Shown here piece by piece: positions 1 to 5,139 of a stretch of DNA of 5,139 nucleotides. Each line of letters opens with the position of its first letter. Positions within the stretch are counted from its first letter, which is position 1. This DNA comes from Sulfurovum sp. (GTDB lineage Bacteria > Campylobacterota > Campylobacteria > Campylobacterales > Sulfurovaceae), in contig JALVXW010000007.1 in assembly GCA_027038155.1 (NCBI GenBank), positions 1-5,139 on the forward strand, in the 5' to 3' direction. The notes beneath the pieces were generated by a model that did no database searches, was not told where the DNA came from, and saw only the letters and a list, made by a program, of their open reading frames with translations. The position numbers were made by a program, and so were the translations under genes.

Positions 1-1053
1 TTCAAGCCCTGCATCAAGAAGTGCTTGACATATCCAGATACCATTTTGCATCTCAAATTCAGGTATATCTGTAGGGATATTTTTTGCTTTAAATACAGAG
101 TTAAACTCCTCTTTGGCTAGTGTAGCCAACTCTTCATTATGAAAACGAGTTGTTATCTCTAAAGCAAGATTTTCTTTGGCAGTTTTAGGATGAACGGTAC
201 GAGATGCTACATCTTTTTTAAGTTGTTCAATATCACTGAGTGATTTTTCACTCAATAGCTCATAGTAACGCCACATCAAATCATCGGAGATAGAGAGTAC
301 TTTACCGTAAATATCTTTGGCATCTTCGGTCACACCAATATAGTTACCCAGTGATTTGGACATCTTCTGTACCCCATCAAGCCCTTCCAAAATAGGCATC
401 ATAAGGACTGCTTGCTGTTTTTTAAGTCCATAGGCTTTTTGCAACTGTCTTCCCATAAGCAGGTTAAACTTCTGATCTGTTCCACCTATCTCAATATCAC
501 TCTGTAGGTGTACAGAGTCATAACCTTGAAGTAACGGATACATAAACTCACTTACAGCTATAGGTGTATTTGAGGCATAACGTTTAGAGAAATCATCACG
601 TTCAAGCATTCTAGCTACTGTAAGATTAGAAGCCAATTGCAACATACCAGCAGCACCTAATTTTTCTAACCAGTCATTATTATAAACAATCGTTGTTTTA
701 CTTTCATCAAGTATCTTAAATGCCTGTTCAGTATATGAAGCGATATTTTTAACAATTTGCTCTTTAGTCAGTACTTTTCGTGTAGCACTCTTTCCTGTAG
801 GGTCACCTATCATCGCAGTAAAATCACCAATCAAAAACTGCACACGCCCACCAAACTTCTGAAAAGTCGCCAATTTTTGCAACAATACAGTGTGCCCCAA
901 ATGCAAATCAGGTGCCGTAGGATCAAAACCGGCTTTTACTGTAAAGGTTGTACCATCATCATAATATTTTGCAACCAACTTCTCAATAGCTTCCATATCT
1001 ATAATTTCTGCTGTACCTCTGGCGATCTCTTCTAATGCTTGTTTGACTGACAT
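1..1053 (-). CDS. tyrS: Tyrosyl-tRNA synthetase, type 2 (TyrZ-like), 3' end outside window
   Basis: Class I aminoacyl-tRNA synthetase that activates tyrosine with ATP and loads it on tRNA-Tyr in the cytoplasm. The frame is open from ATG 1053 to the left edge, giving 351 codons without a stop. The Rossmann core shows GFDPTAPDLHLGH with the HIGH-type signature HLGH at residues 51-54, IGDPTGKSA at 82-90, the region LLQGYDSVHLQSDIEIGGTD (about 174-193), and KMSKS at 230-234. KMSKS, rather than the KFGKT of the E. coli/Geobacillus form, marks the second bacterial TyrRS clade. The family is usually about 400 residues, so roughly 50, mainly the C-terminal S4-like RNA-binding domain, should lie beyond the window. 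The ATG is 13 bp after the spoT stop and follows a good Shine-Dalgarno, so it is probably the last visible gene of the pyrH-rpoZ-spoT-tyrS operon. No frameshift or missing catalytic motif is seen. Confidence 0.97.
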   Translation of the reverse strand, partial: MSVKQALEEIARGTAEIIDMEAIEKLVAKYYDDGTTFTVKAGFDPTAPDLHLGHTVLLQKLATFQKFGGRVQFLIGDFTAMIGDPTGKSATRKVLTKEQIVKNIASYTEQAFKILDESKTTIVYNNDWLEKLGAAGMLQLASNLTVARMLERDDFSKRYASNTPIAVSEFMYPLLQGYDSVHLQSDIEIGGTDQKFNLLMGRQLQKAYGLKKQQAVLMMPILEGLDGVQKMSKSLGNYIGVTEDAKDIYGKVLSISDDLMWRYYELLSEKSLSDIEQLKKDVASRTVHPKTAKENLALEITTRFHNEELATLAKEEFNSVFKAKNIPTDIPEFEMQNGIWICQALLDAGLE

Positions 1054-1062
1054 CTTTTTTTA

Positions 1063-1067
1063 TCCTC
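1063..1067 (-). promoter_or_regulatory. Ribosome binding site of tyrS overlapping the spoT stop codon
   Basis: GAGGA on the minus strand lies 9 nt before the tyrS ATG. Its first G is the last base of the spoT TAG stop, so ribosomes ending spoT finish on the tyrS Shine-Dalgarno. This supports translational coupling and fixes the tyrS start. The spacer contains a run of seven A. Confidence 0.75.
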
Positions 1068-3223
1068 TATTTATTATATGCATCATCTAAACTAATCATT
1101 TCAATCAGTTTAAAGTTTTGACCTATGTTCTCTGCCAATACTTTTTTGTTTGACTGGCTACTCTCTACCTCAATCTGACAAAACTCTGCCTGTTCAGAGC
1201 GTTGTATCCCCAACTCTATACTCAAAATATTGAGATCAAGTTTAGTAAGCTTTGCAAGCAAATCGGCTAATACACCTTTTTGGTTTTGTAAACTGATAAT
1301 GAGTCTATAACGAGAGAGTTTTGATGCTCGCCAAGCAACAAAAAGCATCTTCTCTTCTGCCAAAATTTTCTCATAGGCCTTTTTGCATAATTTATGATGT
1401 ATGATAGCCTTTGTACCCTTATAAAATGCAACAATCTGGTCACCAACTTTAGGATGACAACAATAATCAAACTCTACACCATCTAAAGGCTTATTGGTAA
1501 AAAACTTAAAATGCTCTATCTCTTTGATGGTTGGTTTTTTATATCCTCTTTTGAGTAACTCCCAAAAACGCACCTCTTTTGTACCCATATATGTAGCAAC
1601 CTGATGTATCACCTCTTTATAATAATCAAGTTGAATAGACAATTTATAGATACTCTCATGCAGCCCTATTCTCTCAATAAGTGCTTGCATATCTTTACTG
1701 TTTTGTGCAAAAAGTGTACCTAAAATATTGTAAGCACTTAATATGTCTGTCTCCTTAATACGTGCTCTACAAGAAGAGCGTATGCCATCTTGTGCCCTAG
1801 AGGTTTTAACTGCATCTATCCATGAGCAGTAGAGATGGGGTTCATTGTCTTTTAAAATTTTAACAATATCACCATTTTTAAGTATCGTTAGAAGTGATGT
1901 TCTATGTTTGTTTACTAACGCTTCAGAGGCATTGGCTCCCACTTCAGAGTGCACAGCATAAGCAAAATCAAGTGCCACAGAATCTTTAGGAAGGGTATAG
2001 TAGTCCCCTTTGGGAGAGAACACAGTAATATCTTCTGAGTAGAGGTCAGATTTGGCGAGCTCATAAAACTCTTCAATTGACTCATTTTGATAATGCAGAC
2101 TCTCCAGCCACTCCAGATTGACACTGTTATGATTGCCCTCTTTATATTTCCAGTGTGCAGCGACACCATACTCTGCAAGCTGATGCATCTCAAATGTACG
2201 TATCTGAGCCTCTACAATCCCCTCTTCACTAAAGAGTGTCGTATGGATTGTTTTATATCCATTCTCTTTGGGAATTGCAATATAGTCTTTAAAGCGTGAT
2301 GTCAGTGGTGTAAAATTGAGATGTATAAGTCCCAACACCTTGTAACACTCAATAGGCTCTTTTACAATAATACGTATCGCCAAAAGGTCAAGTACCTCCT
2401 CTATACTCACCCCTTTACGGTGCATTTTCATATAGATAGAGTAGTAGTGTTTTACCCTTCCTACTATCTCAAAATGCTCTTTTTGAAAGCCGTTTTTTTC
2501 CATCATATCATGTATATTTCCAATAAAAGCATTCAGCCTAAACTGTAAATTTTGAGTATTGGACTGTATGTAGCTGTCAATCTTTGCATAATCTTCTGGG
2601 TAGATAACCTCAAAGCTTAAATCTTCAAGATGGTTTTTTATCTTCGAGATACCCAATCGATGTGCAATGGGAGCATAAACGACCAGTGTCTCTTCTGCAA
2701 TACGTTTTTGCTTCTCTTTTTTGAGTGCATCAATTGTAAGCATATTGTGAAGCCTGTCACAAAGTTTAATGACCAATACACGCACATCTTTAATAGAGGC
2801 GATAAGCATTTTACGAAAGCTCATTGCAGATTTAATAAGCCTCTCATCTGAGCTAGAGGGAAGTAGCTCTTCATCGCGTATCTCTATAATTTTGGTTAAC
2901 CCCTCTACCATATGTGCAACATCATCACCAAAAATATGTTGCAAATCTTCTATTGCATAGGGGGTATCTTCTACCACATCATGCAAAAGTGCGGCTTGCA
3001 CCATTGTCTCATCATTGGATATTTTGGCTGTAATGGCTGCCACAAGTATGGGGTGTACAATATAAGGTTCACCACTTTTACGTGTCTGACCCTCATGTGC
3101 CTTTAAAGAGAGTGCCAAGGCTTGAAGTGTACTATTTGAAGGAGAAGAGAGTGTACTCCAAAGAAGCGTTTTTGCCTCTTCTACCGTATGTATATGTTTA
3201 GCTTTATAAAAAAAAGCATCCAA
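1067..3223 (-). CDS. spoT: Bifunctional (p)ppGpp synthetase/hydrolase (RelA/SpoT homologue)
   Basis: Long Rsh enzyme that makes (p)ppGpp from ATP and GDP/GTP and hydrolyses it, the stringent-response switch. All domains are present in 718 residues. The HD hydrolase (about 35-190) keeps R48, H57, HD 81-82, ED 85-86, D156 and N160, matching the known catalytic set. The synthetase (about 235-360) has GRVKHYYSIYMKM at 255-267, DLLAIR at 279-284, RFKD at 310-313 and EAQIRT at 338-343. The RxKD form is typical of bifunctional enzymes, whereas RelA has ExDD. TGS is at about 398-458. A conserved-cysteine domain has CCHP at 588-591 and C613. ACT is at about 638-715. Both halves look active, consistent with the single long Rsh usual in Campylobacterota (family knowledge). 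The start is TTG: the only in-frame codons between it and the rpoZ TAG are ATA and CCC, and the first internal ATG is residue 74, inside the HD domain. Confidence 0.97.
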   Translation of the reverse strand: MDAFFYKAKHIHTVEEAKTLLWSTLSSPSNSTLQALALSLKAHEGQTRKSGEPYIVHPILVAAITAKISNDETMVQAALLHDVVEDTPYAIEDLQHIFGDDVAHMVEGLTKIIEIRDEELLPSSSDERLIKSAMSFRKMLIASIKDVRVLVIKLCDRLHNMLTIDALKKEKQKRIAEETLVVYAPIAHRLGISKIKNHLEDLSFEVIYPEDYAKIDSYIQSNTQNLQFRLNAFIGNIHDMMEKNGFQKEHFEIVGRVKHYYSIYMKMHRKGVSIEEVLDLLAIRIIVKEPIECYKVLGLIHLNFTPLTSRFKDYIAIPKENGYKTIHTTLFSEEGIVEAQIRTFEMHQLAEYGVAAHWKYKEGNHNSVNLEWLESLHYQNESIEEFYELAKSDLYSEDITVFSPKGDYYTLPKDSVALDFAYAVHSEVGANASEALVNKHRTSLLTILKNGDIVKILKDNEPHLYCSWIDAVKTSRAQDGIRSSCRARIKETDILSAYNILGTLFAQNSKDMQALIERIGLHESIYKLSIQLDYYKEVIHQVATYMGTKEVRFWELLKRGYKKPTIKEIEHFKFFTNKPLDGVEFDYCCHPKVGDQIVAFYKGTKAIIHHKLCKKAYEKILAEEKMLFVAWRASKLSRYRLIISLQNQKGVLADLLAKLTKLDLNILSIELGIQRSEQAEFCQIEVESSQSNKKVLAENIGQNFKLIEMISLDDAYNK

Positions 3224-3229
3224 GGGTAT

Positions 3230-3436
3230 CTAGCCTTTGAGACTTACAGTAATTTTACCCTCAGCAATTTCTTGAAGTGCAACATCTGTATACTTCATGC
3301 CTGTTATGTCAAAATCTAATACACTAGATGCTCCATTGGCTATCTCTTCTGCTCTTTTACCCACTGCATTTGCAAGTAAATATTTATCAAAATCCACTTT
3401 TTCTAATGCTTGTGCTGTTAACTCTTCTGTTCTCAT
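3230..3436 (-). CDS. rpoZ: RNA polymerase omega subunit
   Basis: Small subunit that aids folding and assembly of beta-prime into core RNA polymerase. The 68-residue product has the omega pattern: an N-terminal helix with LEKVDFDKYLLANAVGKRAEEIA at about 11-33 (compare NRFDLVLVAARRAR in E. coli), then K48 and the signature VALQEIAEGKI at 52-62. It lacks the long tail of the 91-residue E. coli protein. The E. coli MAR motif (Ala2-Arg3), part of ppGpp site 1, is not present; the chain begins MRTEEL. ATG 3436 is fixed by an in-frame stop two codons upstream. The gene sits 18 bp after pyrH and 6 bp before spoT; the rpoZ-spoT pairing is also seen in E. coli. The stop is TAG, in the same frame as spoT. 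Confidence 0.93.
   Translation of the reverse strand: MRTEELTAQALEKVDFDKYLLANAVGKRAEEIANGASSVLDFDITGMKYTDVALQEIAEGKITVSLKG
3234..3238 (-). promoter_or_regulatory. Ribosome binding site of spoT inside the end of rpoZ
   Basis: AAAGG on the minus strand is formed by the last two sense codons of rpoZ (AAA GGC) and lies 10 nt before the TTG at 3223, slightly longer than ideal. It supports the TTG as the start and implies that spoT translation depends on ribosomes leaving rpoZ. AAGG can pair with CCTT, which overlaps the first two bases of the TTG start. Confidence 0.6.
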
Positions 3437-3444
3437 ACGCTATT

Positions 3445-3450
3445 TCCTTT
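3445..3450 (-). promoter_or_regulatory. Ribosome binding site of rpoZ
   Basis: AAAGGA on the minus strand lies in the 18-bp pyrH-rpoZ gap, 8 nt before the rpoZ ATG. It is the clearest Shine-Dalgarno and ATG pairing in the operon and, unlike those of pyrH and spoT, has no complementary CCTT beside it. Confidence 0.75.
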
Positions 3451-3454
3451 TAAA

Positions 3455-4162
3455 TTATTTTACAATTGAGCAAAGGCTCATATCGCCTTTGATAATCGCC
3501 AATAGATTACCTTTTTCAAACATGTTGCAGACTACAATGGGTAATCCATTTTCTTTTGCCAAAGCAATAGAGGTGTCATCCATCACTTTAATATCATCAG
3601 CTAAAGCTTGGTCATATGTCAACACATCAAGCTTTACTGCATCATCAAACTTGTTAGGATCTTTATCGTACACACCATCTACTTTTGTTGCTTTGATAAG
3701 CAGGTCTGCTTCTATCTCCGAAGCTCTTAATGTTGCAGCCGTATCTGTGGTAAAATAAGGGTTTCCTGTACCACCGGCAAAGATAACAACTCTGCCTTTA
3801 TCCAAATGACGTCTTGCACGACGCACAATAAAGGCTTCACCAATCTCCTGCATATCAATAGCCGATTGCAGTCTTGCCTCTAGCCCACAATATTCACACG
3901 CTTCTTGTATGGCTACACCATTGATAACTGTAGCCAACATCCCCATATAGTCACCAGATGTACGCTTAATAATGCCATCAGCAGCAGCACTCACACCACG
4001 AATAATATTTCCGCCACCTACAACAATACCGACTTCTACACCATTATCTACAAGCTCTTTTATTTCACTGGCAATAAAGTTAAGGATTTTGGTATCAATT
4101 CCATACCCCTCTTTTCCCGCCAAAGCCTCACCAGAAAATTTTACTAAAACACGTTTAATCAA
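3455..4162 (-). CDS. pyrH: UMP kinase
   Basis: Bacterial-type uridylate kinase of the amino-acid kinase fold, a cytoplasmic hexamer in the family. It phosphorylates UMP to UDP with ATP in pyrimidine nucleotide synthesis, feeding RNA, DNA and UDP-sugar cell-wall precursors; the family is inhibited by UTP. Visible motifs are KFSGEAL at 8-14 (phosphate-binding lysine), GGGNIIRG at 49-56, TSGDYMGMLATVIN at 68-81 with the UMP-binding Asp71, GGTGNPYFTTDTAA at 130-143, and KATKVDGVYDKDP at 157-169. The 235-residue length is normal. It closely resembles the H. pylori protein as I recall it. The start is TTG at 4162: there is no in-frame ATG between it and the stop at 4208-4210, and AAAGG lies 7 nt upstream. 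It is probably the first gene of the operon, with a candidate promoter just upstream. Confidence 0.97.
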   Translation of the reverse strand: MIKRVLVKFSGEALAGKEGYGIDTKILNFIASEIKELVDNGVEVGIVVGGGNIIRGVSAAADGIIKRTSGDYMGMLATVINGVAIQEACEYCGLEARLQSAIDMQEIGEAFIVRRARRHLDKGRVVIFAGGTGNPYFTTDTAATLRASEIEADLLIKATKVDGVYDKDPNKFDDAVKLDVLTYDQALADDIKVMDDTSIALAKENGLPIVVCNMFEKGNLLAIIKGDMSLCSIVK

Positions 4163-4169
4163 AAGGTAG

Positions 4170-4174
4170 CCTTT
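4170..4174 (-). promoter_or_regulatory. Ribosome binding site of pyrH within a small hairpin
   Basis: AAAGG on the minus strand lies 7 nt before the TTG start, which it supports. It is followed by CTA and then CCTTT (4162-4166), its exact complement, so the Shine-Dalgarno could fold into a 5-bp hairpin whose 3' arm includes the first base of the start codon. Confidence 0.65.
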
Positions 4175-4189
4175 ATTATTAATTTCGCG

Positions 4190-4195
4190 ATTATA
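4190..4195 (-). promoter_or_regulatory. Candidate -10 element of a pyrH operon promoter
   Basis: A perfect TATAAT lies on the minus strand 27 bp before the pyrH start, in the only gap of the window large enough for a promoter. Initiation would fall near 4183, leaving a leader of about 20 nt that holds the pyrH Shine-Dalgarno. No convincing -35 hexamer is present; the region 17 bp upstream is C-rich. Weak or absent -35 elements are usual for Campylobacterota housekeeping promoters, so this does not rule it out, but a TATAAT in AT-rich DNA can also arise by chance. Confidence 0.5.
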
Positions 4196-4226
4196 TCCAA
4201 AGGTTGGTTAGGAGGGGTTGAAAGGC

Positions 4227-5139
4227 TTAAATTTTAATAAGCTTTAGAGGATTAATATGTTTTGAATTTTTAGTTGCTTGAAACATAAGTTTCTTGACAA
4301 CCTTTCCAACCACGTACCCTTTTTTAATTTTAGCACCCACATGAATCGTAGGAGCAATTTTTGAAAGCCCTGCATAAATAGTATGCATCTTTCCACTATG
4401 TGCCACCACAACCACTTTACCCAGCATACTACTATTTCCTGCAAAAACCACTTTACCATTCAGTACATTTTTTACTTTCGCATTTGGCGAAGAAGCTTGC
4501 AGTATTACAGACTCATTAAAAATTTTAATCTTGTATATTGGATCAATATAAGTACCAAATTTCTTGATGACTTTTGCCCCAACAAGAGGTGAAATCGTTT
4601 TTTTACCCCTATATTTATAAGTCTTTGGTTTCTTATAAGATGAGTTTATCTGGCGTACTTTTTCACTTATCTTGTAAACTTTCTTTCCTTCAGCCTCAGC
4701 CTCTTTTACTGCCAGCCTTGCTCTCTTACGCTCCTCTTCTGTTTTAGCTTTACTTAAAGCAATTTTGGCTTTTCTGGCTTTTGCACGTGCCAATGCTTTT
4801 GCCTTACGTATCTTACGCTGACGTATCTTCTCCAAACGCATAGCCTCTTTTCTCGCAGCAGCTCTTTTGCGTGCCTCTTCTACCTCTTGTGCATGTAAAA
4901 TATTGAGTTTTGCCAATGTTGCACGTAGAGAGTTTTGTTTATCTAAAATTTTTTCAAGTTTGGCATTATACTTCTCTTCATCTGCGGCAAGTTTTTTAAG
5001 CAGTTTCTCTTTTTTCAGCTTTCGCGTTGCATACGCTTCTCTCTTTTTTTCAAGATTTGCTATCTGTTTTTTTATTCTGTTTCTCACATTCAATTTTGCA
5101 TCTTTACGTCTTTTTAAGTGTAAAATCTCAGACTTAAGC
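4227..5139 (-). CDS. EnvC-like coiled-coil protein with degenerate LytM (M23-fold) domain, 5' end outside window
   Basis: Probable periplasmic activator of a peptidoglycan amidase in cell separation, by analogy with E. coli EnvC. The window holds 303 codons, numbered here from the first complete one at 5138. Residues 1 to about 150 form a very basic Lys/Arg/Ala/Glu-rich coiled coil. The LytM-like fold spans about 175-303, with KNVLNGKVVFAG, LGKVVVVAHSGKMHTIYAGLS and a terminal INPLKLI matching the usual strand pattern. The zinc and catalytic positions are lost: the HxxxD motif aligns to E209 and L213, the YAHLS histidine is G247, and LHFE reads LMFQ (275 Met, 277 Gln). EnvC is degenerate at the same sites. 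The frame is open to the right edge and the coiled coil continues past the TTG at 5093, so that TTG is not the start. A signal peptide or membrane anchor should lie outside the window. An inactive structural protein is the main alternative. Confidence 0.82.
   Translation of the reverse strand, partial: LKSEILHLKRRKDAKLNVRNRIKKQIANLEKKREAYATRKLKKEKLLKKLAADEEKYNAKLEKILDKQNSLRATLAKLNILHAQEVEEARKRAAARKEAMRLEKIRQRKIRKAKALARAKARKAKIALSKAKTEEERKRARLAVKEAEAEGKKVYKISEKVRQINSSYKKPKTYKYRGKKTISPLVGAKVIKKFGTYIDPIYKIKIFNESVILQASSPNAKVKNVLNGKVVFAGNSSMLGKVVVVAHSGKMHTIYAGLSKIAPTIHVGAKIKKGYVVGKVVKKLMFQATKNSKHINPLKLIKI

Larger units (their letters stand above)
4168..4227 (-). repeat. 7-bp inverted repeat spanning the envC-like/pyrH gap
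   Basis: AGCCTTT at 4168-4174 and AAAGGCT at 4221-4227 are exact inverted copies separated by 46 bp. One arm covers the pyrH Shine-Dalgarno and the other overlaps the stop codon of the upstream gene. The candidate -10 lies in the loop. No U-tract follows, so it is not an intrinsic terminator. It may be chance. Confidence 0.3.

Noticed and set aside
757..1035. Plus-strand open frame of 92 codons antisense to tyrS
   Set aside because: The complementary strand encodes the TyrRS catalytic core, including the HIGH motif, without interruption. The plus-strand product is a low-complexity shadow.
1054..1062. A7 run between the tyrS Shine-Dalgarno and ATG as a phase-variable switch
   Set aside because: Seven A is short for phase variation, such runs are common in this AT-rich sequence, and tyrS is expected to be essential.
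3297..3758. Plus-strand open frame of 153 codons antisense to pyrH and rpoZ
   Set aside because: It lies opposite two well-conserved genes, its serine/leucine/isoleucine-rich translation matches no family I recognise, and it crosses the pyrH-rpoZ junction. It is a shadow of the real coding strand.
4197..4207. CCAA/TTGG hairpin in the envC-like/pyrH gap as a terminator
   Set aside because: The stem is only 4 bp with a 3-nt loop and is followed by no run of U on either strand.
5091..5093. TTG as the start codon of the envC-like gene
   Set aside because: The frame stays open upstream to the window edge and encodes LKSEILHLKRRKDAKL, a natural continuation of the coiled coil. Starting at the TTG would also leave no signal peptide.
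1..5139. Mobile elements, CRISPR arrays, tRNA or rRNA genes, phage or defence systems
   Set aside because: The whole window is filled by five tightly packed conserved genes. No direct-repeat array, transposase, integrase or structured RNA gene is visible, and composition is even across the genes.

Overview
The window is a compact, AT-rich stretch in which everything recognisable lies on the minus strand. From right to left it carries an envC-like (LytM/M23-fold) gene that runs off the right edge, then pyrH, rpoZ, spoT, and a tyrS that runs off the left edge. Protein sequences, AT-rich codon use and the order pyrH-rpoZ-spoT-tyrS point to Campylobacterota (the former Epsilonproteobacteria). From memory, the same order occurs in Helicobacter pylori and Campylobacter jejuni, and in Campylobacter an M23-family gene also precedes pyrH. 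A free-living Sulfurovum/Sulfurimonas-type organism is plausible, but the genus cannot be settled from this sequence.

Layout: the envC-like gene ends at 4227. A 64-bp gap (4163-4226) follows and contains a good -10 hexamer. Then pyrH (TTG start), 18 bp, rpoZ (ATG), 6 bp, spoT (TTG start), 13 bp, and tyrS (ATG). The four genes from pyrH to tyrS look like one operon with no internal terminator. No stretch over 300 bases lacks a gene. I see no tRNA, rRNA, CRISPR array, mobile element or origin.

How the genes fit together: PyrH makes UDP for nucleotide and cell-wall precursor synthesis. Omega (RpoZ) is the RNA polymerase subunit that forms part of a ppGpp site in E. coli. SpoT makes and degrades (p)ppGpp, and TyrS charges tRNA-Tyr. 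This is a growth-control and translation operon placed behind a cell-wall-division gene. The upstream protein has a basic coiled coil and a LytM domain that has lost its zinc ligands, so it is more likely an amidase activator than a peptidase.

These are mostly conserved housekeeping genes, and I found no clear undescribed system. The points worth a second look are the dead LytM domain, the near-identical hairpin-capable ribosome-binding regions in front of the two TTG starts, the in-frame rpoZ-TAG-spoT junction, and an omega without the E. coli MAR motif beside the ppGpp synthetase gene.
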